A stretch of DNA of 21,065 nucleotides from a virus. Positions 5,758 through 12,484 of this stretch are shown here, piece after piece. The position numbers were made by a program, and so were the translations under genes. The notes beneath the pieces were generated by a model. It searched no databases. It saw only the letters and a program-made list of their open reading frames with translations, and was not told the DNA's origin. The stretch is from the IMG/VR virus record IMGVR_UViG_3300042882_000428, positions 1 through 21,065 of that record; one strand, given 5' to 3'. Position 1 is the stretch's first letter, and each line of letters starts with the position of its first letter.

Positions 5758-6302
5758 CAACGGCTCCCCTGCTTGTTTCCGCCACGGAGCTCAGTTGCAA
5801 TGCACGGCAGTGCATGCCCGTTGTCTGCATAAGCAGCCGTGCCGCCGTACGACAGCCTCAGACGCGGGAGACGGTGCTGAAGAAAGGCAACGCCGATCCG
5901 ATTCTGGATCATCACTGACTCAAGGTCGTTCTTTACGGGATCGCACGGCCAAATAAAATTCAGCCGTGACATGACGTTAAACCCGTTGGGGGTCTCCCAC
6001 ACGCATCGCGTGTAGTCCATCACCTGCGAGATGACACGACCGAGTTTCGCACCAGACTTTTTGCATTCGATTCCAACATGACCCCAACGCCATCCGCTCT
6101 CAATGAGCAACTTCTTTGGCTGAAGAAGAACATCAATGCGTGGCCTGCCTGTTCCGGTGGTGTCGATGCGCGGGTGGAGCATCCATCCATGAACCTCTTG
6201 CAGCACGTGCCAGTGCGTCGGATTGACAACTGACAGCAAAGCCGCAACGGCGTCTGGCTCCGTTGCGTATTCGCCGCACGTCAGCACTTGGTCTGGATAC
6301 AT
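5757..6302 (-). CDS. PD-(D/E)XK family nuclease-like protein (181 aa)
   Basis: The spacing E36 ... RPRID57 ... GIE79-C-K81 ... Q93 matches the PD-(D/E)XK nuclease core, in which the acidic residues bind metal and the lysine is catalytic. Members cut or trim DNA in recombination, repair or restriction. It sits in the replication operon, just before the primase-helicase, so a role in recombination (a partner exonuclease for the RecT protein) or junction processing is likely but inferred. The start at 6302 (MYPDQVL) is preferred over 6329 because AAAAGGA sits 8-9 nt upstream, while the longer start has no site. The C-terminal 80 residues are unassigned. Confidence 0.6.
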   Translation of the reverse strand: MYPDQVLTCGEYATEPDAVAALLSVVNPTHWHVLQEVHGWMLHPRIDTTGTGRPRIDVLLQPKKLLIESGWRWGHVGIECKKSGAKLGRVISQVMDYTRCVWETPNGFNVMSRLNFIWPCDPVKNDLESVMIQNRIGVAFLQHRLPRLRLSYGGTAAYADNGHALPCIATELRGGNKQGSR

Positions 6303-6373
6303 CCGTGTATTCCTTTTCAATCCCGCCATGCCGCGTCGAAGCGGCGTCCGCGCCTATCGCGTGGCGGTGCGTG

Positions 6374-6847
6374 TTAGAAGGGAACGTCATCCGTAGGCAG
6401 CGTGGCCGTGATCTTCGCCGCAACCGTCCTCGGCTTGGCCTTTGGCTGAGGCTTGGGCTCTGTCGCCACGTACCTCTTCACGACTGCCGACACCTTGCCG
6501 CTCTTGCTGGTGTAGTGGCTGACTTCAGCTGTCAGCGTTGCACCAACTAGCGACGCCGGATCAAGGCTGACCTTTCCGCCAGCGGCAGAGACGCCGATCG
6601 CGTCGGCCAGCTGCTTGGCACGCCAGCCCAGGTGCTTGGGAATGTCATCAAACACAAACTTGTGGTTGCCAGATGACGTTGCCAGACGCAGCTTGAGGCA
6701 CAGCCCGTGCGGGTTTGCGTCTGTGACCTTGTACTCGTTAGGCCCTTCCTCAGCGTGTTTCACGGTCATTTCGTGAACACCGGCAGGAACAATCTCACGA
6801 TCCATGGTCGATAGCTGCGACTGTTCGTCTTCAATGATGAAGTCCAT
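6374..6847 (-). CDS. Single-stranded DNA-binding-like protein with SSB tail (157 aa)
   Basis: The last residues are LPTDDVPF, the acidic-hydrophobic tip by which bacterial SSB proteins recruit partners. A Lys/Pro/Ala linker (about 130-150) precedes it, and the body has alternating strands (GLCLKLRLATSSGNHKFVFD; GATLTAEVSHYTSKSGKV) that could be an OB-like fold. The body resembles phage DUF669-type proteins more than classical SSB, so I call the function rather than the family. The start at 6847 is supported by AAAGGGA upstream; the in-frame 6895 start is not. It lies between the ParB-like and nuclease genes, and would protect single strands for the RecT protein and replication. Confidence 0.65.
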   Translation of the reverse strand: MDFIIEDEQSQLSTMDREIVPAGVHEMTVKHAEEGPNEYKVTDANPHGLCLKLRLATSSGNHKFVFDDIPKHLGWRAKQLADAIGVSAAGGKVSLDPASLVGATLTAEVSHYTSKSGKVSAVVKRYVATEPKPQPKAKPRTVAAKITATLPTDDVPF

Positions 6848-6937
6848 CTTGTCCCTTTCTGTTGTCCGTAGTTCCGTTGCCATCCTCTGCCGCACGTCAA
6901 CGAGACGCCGCAGTTGCTTTCCAGATCACTGCCATAG

Positions 6938-7813
6938 TCAGACGTAGTCGGAGCTAAGCCGCTCGTAGTTGAGTCCAGCAATCTGAGGAAAATCCTCGTT
7001 GGGCTTGTAATAAACCTTCTTAATCCAGTTTGCCGTAATCTCGGAGTTCCACGCCCTGATCGCCATGAACGCAAGCTGCCGTCCTCCAATACGACGAACA
7101 CTCAGACGCCTGTTGATTACTGACTCTCGCAGGATGTGAAACGGACGCTCCAACTCCGAGCTGCCGTCGGCCATCACAGACACGAACTCGCTAGCCATTT
7201 CCGCGTTAGAGCAGGCAAACAGATAATGCACTGCTGCCAGAAGAGAAGGCGAAGAGAAAACGCGAACTCCAGCGCACCTAGCTACGGAGTCGTTGATGCC
7301 TGGCCTACGCGACAGGATGTCCAGGCAGACCCTCGGGCTGAATCCGTTGCAGCCGCCGCCTCCCTCGTAGAACTGCCCAGTCATTCCGAACACCCAAAGC
7401 AACTTAACGCAAGCCGCCAAATGAGTTGCGTTCTCTTTTCCGTGGATCCCAAGAATGTCGCTCGTCCGTCGCGTGCGCAGATTGGTGTCGATCGTGTCGA
7501 ACGCATCCGACTCCACGCCGTAAGCGACGTACGTCCAGAACCCGACGCCGGAATTCACGCATGCGTGCAGACGGTGCTGGCCGTCCAATAGTCTTCCGTC
7601 GCCTGAGAACTTGATTGTTTCTCCATTCAGCATCCATTCGCCTCGCACAAGAACAGCTTCCAGGGAATCTACATGTCCCTTGCTCAGTCGCCTGTTGGCG
7701 GTGTTTCTGGCGAGCCACTGACCGGCTATTTCTGGGGTCACAAAAACCTTTTCAACACACTGTCCGGCTCGCTTATCAACTCCGTTCCGGTATTGAACTT
7801 GCGTCGTAACCAT
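6938..7813 (-). CDS. ParB/Srx-like domain protein (291 aa)
   Basis: The block GEWMLNGETIKFSGDGRLLDGQHRLHA (about 58-84), with GQHR at its heart, is the signature of ParB/sulfiredoxin-like domains, which bind nucleotide or DNA and in some members act as nucleases or CTP-dependent clamps. The rest (residues 100-291) is mostly helical, contains FMAIRAWN, and is of a type I have seen in phage early proteins; its role is unknown. There is no HTH like that of chromosomal ParB, so partition is not implied. AAAGGAG lies upstream of the ATG at 7813. It is separated from the winged-helix gene by a 9-bp hairpin at 7888-7915. Confidence 0.7.
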   Translation of the reverse strand: MVTTQVQYRNGVDKRAGQCVEKVFVTPEIAGQWLARNTANRRLSKGHVDSLEAVLVRGEWMLNGETIKFSGDGRLLDGQHRLHACVNSGVGFWTYVAYGVESDAFDTIDTNLRTRRTSDILGIHGKENATHLAACVKLLWVFGMTGQFYEGGGGCNGFSPRVCLDILSRRPGINDSVARCAGVRVFSSPSLLAAVHYLFACSNAEMASEFVSVMADGSSELERPFHILRESVINRRLSVRRIGGRQLAFMAIRAWNSEITANWIKKVYYKPNEDFPQIAGLNYERLSSDYV

Positions 7814-7887
7814 TAGTAATCGCTCCTTTGCTTACTTGTCCTTTCACCATCCGGCCGCCGGAACACCCGGCTTCTGTGTCTTGTCAT

Positions 7888-7915
7888 GCGGTGACGTTGC
7901 TTTCGCCGTCACCGC
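7888..7915 (-). terminator. Hairpin directly after the winged-helix gene
   Basis: GCGGTGACG (7888-7896) and its exact complement (7907-7915) enclose a 10-nt loop, starting 1 nt after the stop codon at 7916. There is no T-run on the minus strand, so it is not a standard intrinsic terminator. It may be an mRNA-stabilising or attenuating hairpin, or an operator. Confidence 0.4.
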
Positions 7916-8227
7916 TCACGCTTTTCTCCATATGACAGCCATCCGCCCGCTCGCAGTCCGCCTGGTGCCGGCCTCCACGATCAGGCCGCGCTTGGCCAAC
8001 TCAATTCGCCTGGGCCTGACGGTGCTCGCGTTCATCTCGAGCTCGCGCGTGATCTCTTCGTCAGTGCTTGGCGTACGGCACAGGAACTCGTAGACGCGCA
8101 GCTGCATGGCGTTCAGCGTCTTCGGCGTCAGCGAGTCCGCAGCTGCGGCCGAGGTGGCCGAGCCGTTGACGCTGGGGGCTCGCGTGGCGAATAGCGGCAG
8201 CGGTGCTTCCTTGTAGTAGTCGCTCAT
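7916..8227 (-). CDS. Winged-helix DNA-binding protein (103 aa)
   Basis: After a 30-residue polar, alanine-rich leader, residues about 37-100 form a MarR/Rrf2-style winged helix: MQLRVYEFLCRTPSTDEEI, then NASTVRPRRIELAKRGLIV as the recognition helix, and a wing ending GRMAVIW. Small proteins of this kind are common in phage early regions, where they act as regulators or replication helpers. AAAGGA precedes the ATG at 8227, and the gene sits downstream of the 72-residue gene after a 150-bp gap. Its target sites are not visible here. Confidence 0.7.
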   Translation of the reverse strand: MSDYYKEAPLPLFATRAPSVNGSATSAAAADSLTPKTLNAMQLRVYEFLCRTPSTDEEITRELEMNASTVRPRRIELAKRGLIVEAGTRRTASGRMAVIWRKA

Positions 8228-8250
8228 GTCACAAGTCCTTTTGTGTGTTT

Positions 8251-8267
8251 GCCGGGTTACGCCCGGC
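8251..8267. repeat. Short GC hairpin upstream of the winged-helix gene
   Basis: GCCGGG (8251-8256) and CCCGGC (8262-8267) enclose TTACG. It lies about 23 bp before the start at 8227, so it would form in the leader RNA just ahead of the ribosome binding site. A small translational control element or an operator is possible; no T-run follows. Confidence 0.3.
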
Positions 8268-8378
8268 GCGACCGACTCACCGCCGGATCAACGGCGTCGG
8301 CTGCTGCAGTTACTCGCCACCAGCAGCTAGGCGGCCAATGCGGCTGTGTTCGTCAGCCTGCTCGCCAATGGCGTGGCG

Positions 8379-8597
8379 TTAGTCTCCTGTCCAGTTCGTC
8401 CCAGGCCGTGGCCCTGCGTCGCCAAGCGTTTGAGGTTCATTGCCCCATCGCTCGCGCCACGCCTGACGCACAGCCAACTCGTCTGCGTATGGACGGGCCA
8501 GGGCCATTGATTCCATAGAGACGGCGTTGGCAATCTTCATGGCGTCGTGCTTGTTGCCAGCCGTCTGGATCGCCGTGATGGCCTCGTCAAGCGTCAT
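8379..8597 (-). CDS. Small hypothetical protein (72 aa)
   Basis: Not recognised. The N-terminal two thirds are helical (MTLDEAITAIQTAGNKHDAM), with a short polar tail ending NWTGD. The start at 8597 overlaps the stop of the RecT gene by ATGA, so it is probably translated by coupling with it. That position directly after a single-strand annealing protein hints at an accessory role in the same step, but no motif supports it. A reading frame shifted by one on the same strand is also open and shorter; I prefer this one because of the overlap. Confidence 0.6.
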   Translation of the reverse strand: MTLDEAITAIQTAGNKHDAMKIANAVSMESMALARPYADELAVRQAWRERWGNEPQTLGDAGPRPGTNWTGD

Positions 8598-9448
8598 GCC
8601 GTCACCTCGTGCTCAGCGGCCTCGTGCTCAAACGCCACGCCATCGTCAGAGTCGCCTAGAATCTCGGCCCGGTGCAGCATCAACTGCACGAGCTCGTCGT
8701 GCTCGCTCTTCGTGAACTTGCCTTCGGTGAGCCGCTGAGCCACCAGCGTTCGCAGACGGTTTAAGGCCGTGATGCTGTCGGCCTTGCTCACCGCCAGGCG
8801 GGCGTTGCCAAGTGCATCGCTGGCAGCGGCCGGCTGATCCGCCTTGAGTTTCACGACGGTGGCCTTGGGCTCGTCGGTGAACTTCGGACGCACCACCACG
8901 GGCTCAGGCTGCGTGGGGTAGTCCTGGGCCTCTTCAGCCGTCACAAGCCCACGCAGTGCGTCAGCAAATGCGTTACGCAGTGCGAAGCCGCGAGCACGCA
9001 GCTGCAGCATCCGAGACGGGTACTGAGTCCACGGGCCCGACTTTCCCCACAGGCCAGCCTTTTTGGCGTCGGCCACCGAGAACCGCACCGTAGTTGGTGC
9101 AGGGTAGCCATGCCGCTTGGCCTCGCAGACGGCGGTGAGGTTGTCGCCCTCGCCTTCAAGGTATTCGCGGACGTACTCGCAAACTGGGCACGCCTGCACC
9201 AGGGCCAGGGCCGCGTCGCCCCAAATCGTGGGCCGTCCGTTGATGACGGCGATCGACTGCAGGCTTTGCATCGGGGAAAGCCCGACTTCGCTGCCGTGCT
9301 GGATGGCTAGTAGGCAGGACTCTGGCTTGCCCTTGAAGTCCTTTGGGGCGAACTCGCTGGCCGCCACCATCTTGGAAAACCGAAACGCATCGTCAAAGCT
9401 TTGAAGAGCCAGCCCACTGGCTCGTTGTGTTGAAAGTTCTGTTGTCAT
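8594..9448 (-). CDS. recT: RecT family single-strand annealing protein
   Basis: At 284 residues this matches the phage RecT class that coats single-stranded DNA and anneals it to complementary strands. The conserved core is residues about 47-177: LLAIQHGSEVGLSPMQSLQ, then VINGRPTIWGD, and finally AKKAGLWGKSGPWTQYPSRM with RARGFALRNAFADALRGLV. The C-terminal 100 residues are a flexible region and a helical tail rich in acidic residues. AAAGGA precedes the ATG at 9448. No adjacent RecE-type exonuclease is present; the PD-(D/E)XK protein at 5757-6302 is the best candidate partner. The SSB-like protein at 6374-6847 is a likely co-worker. Confidence 0.85.
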   Translation of the reverse strand: MTTELSTQRASGLALQSFDDAFRFSKMVAASEFAPKDFKGKPESCLLAIQHGSEVGLSPMQSLQSIAVINGRPTIWGDAALALVQACPVCEYVREYLEGEGDNLTAVCEAKRHGYPAPTTVRFSVADAKKAGLWGKSGPWTQYPSRMLQLRARGFALRNAFADALRGLVTAEEAQDYPTQPEPVVVRPKFTDEPKATVVKLKADQPAAASDALGNARLAVSKADSITALNRLRTLVAQRLTEGKFTKSEHDELVQLMLHRAEILGDSDDGVAFEHEAAEHEVTA

Positions 9449-9626
9449 CTCGCGTCCTTTGCTGTTGAAAAAAGCCCGCTCCGCGTCCTGCTCGGCGGGT
9501 GGTTAGTGCGTCCTTGCTGCTGGGGCTCCGCCCCACTCCTTCCGCTCAGCGGTTCCACCGCCTTGCGTTCCCTTGTTCGTGATTCGCGAATCGCGGACAT
9601 GCGTGCCGCTACTGCGCTTACGTCGC
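9449..9626. other. Intergenic stretch with several small hairpins
   Basis: No convincing gene. It contains GGGGC-TCC-GCCCC (9522-9534) and the perfect 12-bp palindrome GATTCGCGAATC (9581-9592). These could be processing or regulatory sites between the 78-residue gene and the RecT gene. An open frame across it (9445-9663) has an Arg/Ser-rich composition and no ribosome binding site, and was left out. Confidence 0.4.
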
Positions 9627-9863
9627 TCAATGAGTGACATCGTTGGCACTCACCGCGAGCCATCCGCCGTCAATCTCGATGCTGAGTCGGTCGCCATCGA
9701 CGTTCCAGATGCGTCCCTGCCAACGCTTGCCGGCCGAGCATCCGCTTACGAAGTCGCCAATGGCGTAGGTGACCTTCGGTGCTGGGCTCACCGTCTGCTC
9801 GTGTAGGCCGGCTACTGCGGCGAGGTACTCGTTTTCTGCGGGACTTGATTCATTCGTGATCAT
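9627..9863 (-). CDS. Small hypothetical protein, possibly SH3-like (78 aa)
   Basis: Not recognised by family. Residues about 30-76 alternate strands and turns (YAIGDFVSGCSAGKRWQGRI, then DRLSIEIDGGWLAVSANDV) in the style of a small beta-barrel such as SH3 or KOW folds, which often bind RNA, DNA or protein. The start at 9863 has an excellent AAGGAG about 9 nt upstream. It is preceded by a 131-bp region that probably holds a promoter and followed by the RecT gene after 178 bp. Phage early proteins of this size often work as host modulators, but nothing here proves that. Confidence 0.6.
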   Translation of the reverse strand: MITNESSPAENEYLAAVAGLHEQTVSPAPKVTYAIGDFVSGCSAGKRWQGRIWNVDGDRLSIEIDGGWLAVSANDVTH

Positions 9864-9994
9864 CGGGGTGCTCTCCTTCTCTTGGGTTGAGGTAGTGTAC
9901 GGGCGTATACCTACAAGGCAAGCGTCTGTACGAAGATTCCAGTGTCAGTCCTGCGCGGCCTTTCCTTTCCGAGCCTTGTGCGTTGTGCAGGTAT
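9864..9994 (-). promoter_or_regulatory. Leader region of the 78-residue gene with repeated AGGTA motifs
   Basis: On the plus strand the motif AGGTA or its complement occurs at about 9890, 9909 and 9989. The last copy belongs to AGGTATCTACCT (9989-10000), a near palindrome that overlaps the stop of the 47-residue gene. A CTGTAC half-site at 9926-9931 matches the core of the operators near the integrase. These could be repressor sites; I cannot name a good -35/-10 pair. Confidence 0.3.
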
Positions 9995-10138
9995 CTACCT
10001 TTGAAGTGCAAAAAAAGAGTTGAGCAGCGTGACAACATCAAACACGGCTCGAGCAACCGGCGTTTGCGTTCCCAGCTGCTGGCCTAGATGCACCAGCGTC
10101 AGGGCAACCACGGCGTCGTTCCACGTCAATCGCTTCAC
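9995..10138 (-). CDS. Small hydrophobic hypothetical protein (47 aa)
   Basis: A short gene, found by its ribosome binding site: GGAGG sits 7 nt before a GTG at 10138 (context GGAGGTGATGACGTG), and the only other nearby start, an ATG, hits a stop after two codons. The 47-residue protein starts MKRLTWNDAVVALTLVHLGQ and ends AVFDVVTLLNSFFALQR, with two largely hydrophobic helices. It could be a small membrane-associated or helix-pair peptide. It follows the excisionase-like gene, so it is probably among the first genes expressed. No family is recognised. Confidence 0.6.
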   Translation of the reverse strand: MKRLTWNDAVVALTLVHLGQQLGTQTPVARAVFDVVTLLNSFFALQR

Positions 10139-10255
10139 GTCATCACCTCCATGCGGTCAGTAGGCTAGTGCAGTTATCTGCCATTGGTCAATAGGGACTT
10201 GAGCACGATTTTTTTCATGCAGAAAAACCCCAGCAAGTTGGGTAAAGCCTACTGG
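10139..10255 (-). promoter_or_regulatory. Candidate early promoter upstream of the 47-residue gene
   Basis: On the minus strand TTGACC (at about 10189-10194) lies upstream of a weak TAGCCT -10 (18-bp spacing), about 30 bp before the GTG start at 10138. The run of As and Ts just upstream (about 10208-10226) could raise promoter strength. The -10 match is poor, so treat this as tentative. Confidence 0.3.
10217..10243 (-). terminator. Weak intrinsic terminator after the excisionase-like gene
   Basis: On the minus strand ACCC-AACTTGCTG-GGGT is followed by a run of Ts, 13 bp after the stop at 10256. The stem is only 4-5 bp, so any termination is likely partial. Confidence 0.3.
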
Positions 10256-10555
10256 TCAGCCAACTGGTCCGCCGCTCGGCGGTCGGCCGCCACGGGTGCC
10301 AGAGGCACGCTCGGCATGCTTTTGCTCAGCCAGTTGCCTGAGCTCGATGGCGTCATACACAGGGCATCTCTTGCCAAACCTGTGGTCAGACCAGATGTCG
10401 CCTTCTCGGGCGAGCTTGCGGATGTAGCCAATCCGAACGCCCAGGATCTCGGCGGCCTCAGTGGTGCCTACGAGTTCCCGCTCTGTCTCCGTTGCCGTGT
10501 CCATGGCAAGGAGTTTAGCGGGCTGTCCAGCGGGTGTCCGTTTTTTCTTTGCCAT
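10256..10555 (-). CDS. Excisionase/MerR-like HTH protein (99 aa)
   Basis: Residues about 29-78 form a MerR/excisionase-type winged helix: GTTEAAEILGVRIGYIRKLA, then REGDIWSDHRFGKRCPVYDA, where the second block normally contacts DNA. The gene lies next to and divergent from the integrase, the usual place for a phage Xis or a lysis-lysogeny regulator. The N-terminus is basic and the C-terminal 20 residues are Gly/Pro-rich. The start at 10555 has only a weak GGAAG; the later ATG at 10504 has none. It could instead be a repressor of the shared control region, which carries CTGTACAG sites. Confidence 0.6.
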   Translation of the reverse strand: MAKKKRTPAGQPAKLLAMDTATETERELVGTTEAAEILGVRIGYIRKLAREGDIWSDHRFGKRCPVYDAIELRQLAEQKHAERASGTRGGRPPSGGPVG

Positions 10556-10728
10556 GCTTCCAGTTCACGCAGCACGCTGAATCATACGGATTAACTCGCC
10601 TTGCCTGCTGTACTGGAAACGCTGTACAGTAGATTTGCGGCGATCTTTCTAGCGGATGGGGTGTAGATTGAACATCTGTACAGTATCCGGTAGCATCGCC
10701 TTTTTGACAAGAAAATGGGAGGCGTGCG
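10556..10728. promoter_or_regulatory. Divergent control region between xis-like and integrase genes
   Basis: CTGTACTG (10608-10615) and two copies of CTGTACAGTA (10622-10631, 10676-10685) are the repeated elements; the core CTGTACAG is a perfect palindrome. A plausible integrase promoter is TTGAAC (10668-10673) and TAGCAT (10691-10696) with 17-bp spacing, so the third site lies exactly in the spacer, where a bound protein would block transcription. On the minus strand TATGAT (10581-10586) could be the -10 for the HTH gene, next to the first two sites. GGGAGG precedes the integrase ATG. Confidence 0.55.
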
Positions 10729-11670
10729 ATGACTTTGAGGGATTTGCTGATTGACCGAGTGGCCCCGCTCAAAGGGCTCTCTGACCGCTCGGTGGTGATG
10801 TACCTGAGCAGCCTGGACAGGTTCCGCGACTACCTGGGGCATGAGCCCACGGTGGACGATCTGGATGATTTAACGGCCGCAAAGTTCCTGAGGTGGCGGC
10901 AGGCTACCCAGCACAGCAAGTGGAAGAAGATCTCGCCGGCCTCGCTGGCGAAAGACAGCGCCCACCTTCGGAGCCTGTGGACTTGGCTGGCCAAGAAACG
11001 ATGGAAACGCAGCAACGGCGAGCTGGTGGAGTTCCCCGACTACGCCCGGCCTCGCGTCCCTAAGCCGGTGCCAAAGGCTTTCAACGCCACCCAACTGTCC
11101 CAGCTGGTGGAGGCCGCACGCCACCGCAAAGGCCACATATGCGGCAAGCCAGCCGCCTGGTACTGGGTGACCAAGATTCTCGCCATGTTCCAGACGGGCG
11201 AGCGCATTGGTGCCGTGCTCGAGCTCCGGTGGTCAGAGGTGGATCTTGAGCGGCACACGCTGACGTTCCTGGCTGCCACCCGTAAAGGGCACAGGGAGAC
11301 GATTACACGGGCGATCACGCCAGAACTGGCCAAGATGCTGGCTATGTGCAAAGGGGCCCCCAGCGAGCGTGTGTGGCCTTGGGTGGAGGATCGTGAGTTC
11401 CTGTCCATCTACGGAAGTTTGCGGGTGCTGTGTCGCACAGCGGGGGTGCCGTACCACCCGTTTCACAGCATCCGCAAATCGACGGCCAGTTACCTCAAGA
11501 AAGCAGGCGTGTCTGCCAAGAAGCAGCTGGGGCACAGCAGCGAGGAGATGGCGGAAACCCACTACTACGACGAGGAGATCACGGGCAGGGAATCCAACCT
11601 CGACTACCTGCCAGACATCACGCAGCGGCCGGAAGACAGGCCAGATGCTGGGCCGGGCAGGCCGAGATGA
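10729..11670 (+). CDS. int: Phage tyrosine recombinase (integrase)
   Basis: 313 residues, typical for phage integrases that move the phage genome into and out of the host chromosome. The N-terminal 100 residues are a SAM-like core-binding domain (SDRSVVMYLSSLDRFRDYLG). The catalytic residues are visible: R159 in GERIGAVLELRW, K186 in RKG, H246 and R249 in HPFHSIRKS, H269 in LGHSSEEMAETHYYD, and Y279 or Y280 as the nucleophile. It is the only clear plus-strand gene, divergent from the xis-like gene and convergent with the operon ending at 11737. GGGAGG lies upstream of the ATG. The attachment site is not identified. Confidence 0.95.
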   Translation: MTLRDLLIDRVAPLKGLSDRSVVMYLSSLDRFRDYLGHEPTVDDLDDLTAAKFLRWRQATQHSKWKKISPASLAKDSAHLRSLWTWLAKKRWKRSNGELVEFPDYARPRVPKPVPKAFNATQLSQLVEAARHRKGHICGKPAAWYWVTKILAMFQTGERIGAVLELRWSEVDLERHTLTFLAATRKGHRETITRAITPELAKMLAMCKGAPSERVWPWVEDREFLSIYGSLRVLCRTAGVPYHPFHSIRKSTASYLKKAGVSAKKQLGHSSEEMAETHYYDEEITGRESNLDYLPDITQRPEDRPDAGPGRPR

Positions 11671-11678
11671 ACCAGGCA

Positions 11679-11729
11679 CAGGGCGAGCGACGGCGGGAAA
11701 GGGATAAAACCGCCGCCGCTCAAGCCCTG
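11679..11729. terminator. Long imperfect hairpin between convergent genes
   Basis: CAGGGC, GAGCG and CGGCGG pair with CCGCCG, CGCTC and GCCCTG, giving 17 base pairs with one mismatch and a 2-nt bulge around a 13-nt A-rich loop. It begins 9 bp after the integrase stop and ends 8 bp before the stop of the minus-strand gene at 11737. This is the natural place for a bidirectional terminator, though neither strand has a strong T-run. It could also be part of attP. Confidence 0.55.
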
Positions 11730-11736
11730 GCCTAGG

Positions 11737-11919
11737 TCATGAGTCAAAGTGCCTCGCCCGCTGCACAGCGGCCTCGCCCTTCACGCGGCTGAGCTCGGCC
11801 AACAACCGCATGACGTGTGCCGCCAATACGCCGCTTGTGCCCTGGTCCCAGCAGCCGGAGAACTTGCGGGCGTCCCACTCGCACTGCTGCAGGTAGGCGT
11901 CAGTGAGCGGCTCAGCCAC
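11737..11919 (-). CDS. Small hypothetical phage protein (60 aa)
   Basis: The start is placed at a GTG at 11919 because GGGAGG lies 6 nt upstream; an ATG 54 bp earlier would lie further inside the preceding gene and lacks a site. The protein reads VAEPLTDAYLQQCEWDARKF...QGTSGVLAAHVMRLLAELSR, helical, with a pair of cysteines. It overlaps the MazG-like gene by 8 bp. Similar short proteins occur in phage operons, but I cannot name the family. It is the last gene of the operon before the integrase. Confidence 0.65.
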   Translation of the reverse strand: MAEPLTDAYLQQCEWDARKFSGCWDQGTSGVLAAHVMRLLAELSRVKGEAAVQRARHFDS

Positions 11920-12484
11920 GCTTGGCCTCCCGCAACTTAAGCAGACAGATGAGCGACCAGTTGGCGGCGTCAATCAAGGCGTTCTCGTAGTCCACGGGCT
12001 GGCCGTTGGCGTACTTCTGCATCCGCACCACGCAGTCAGACAAGTCACACAACGCTCGCCGCCAGGGCTCAACGCCACACTTGGCCGATGCGGTGACGTT
12101 CTCAAATGGGTCCGCCGCACCGCCATACGAGGCAGTCTTTTCGTAGTGCAGCTGCCGCAACTCCTCGAGCAGTTCAAGAAACGGCAGCGAACCGGGCCGC
12201 TGCTCGTGCGTGATGCCGTCGCCGGCCAGACGCTCAAGGGCTTCGTCTAGTTCGTCTTGCGTTAGGCCAGCCCGGTGCAGGTGGTGCTCGTGCAGCAGGT
12301 GCTCGATGTATGGCTCATCGACGTGTTGCGTTTCCTCGGTACTTGCATCAAAGCACCTAGGTTCTGTCGCCGCCTGCGACACGTCGTACCACTCCTCGCG
12401 TGGCTTCCCAGCCGCTTGGTTCTCGCGGCGGATCTCGACAGCAGCACGCAGCAACTCGTTGGCGTCTTCAATCGTGGTCGTCAT
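11912..12484 (-). CDS. MazG/DUF1599-like nucleotide pyrophosphohydrolase candidate (190 aa)
   Basis: The C-terminal 90 residues have the pattern of phage MazG-like or DUF1599 proteins: LELLEELRQLHYEKTASYGG, then DPFENVTASAKCGVEPWRRAL, then DLSDCVVRMQKYANGQ and YENALIDAANWSLICLLKL, with conserved Glu and Asp in helices that would bind metal. Relatives hydrolyse or change nucleotide pools during infection. The N-terminal half is helical with a histidine-rich patch (LLHEHHLH) and is unassigned. The start at 12484 has AAAGGGA and an ATGA overlap with the phosphoesterase gene; the longer reading to 12577 has neither. Function is a family-level inference. Confidence 0.5.
   Translation of the reverse strand: MTTTIEDANELLRAAVEIRRENQAAGKPREEWYDVSQAATEPRCFDASTEETQHVDEPYIEHLLHEHHLHRAGLTQDELDEALERLAGDGITHEQRPGSLPFLELLEELRQLHYEKTASYGGAADPFENVTASAKCGVEPWRRALCDLSDCVVRMQKYANGQPVDYENALIDAANWSLICLLKLREAKRG

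Noticed and set aside
9445-9663. A 72-residue minus-strand frame between the RecT gene and the 78-residue gene
   Set aside because: It has no ribosome binding site, starts inside the previous gene, overlaps the RecT start and has an Arg/Ser-rich composition.
9850-10056. A 68-residue minus-strand frame in the early control region
   Set aside because: It overlaps the better supported 47-residue gene and has no ribosome binding site.
10608-10629. Reading the CTGTAC sites as a LexA SOS box
   Set aside because: The E. coli box needs CTGT and ACAG separated by 8 nt; here they are directly joined (CTGTACAG) or separated by 14.
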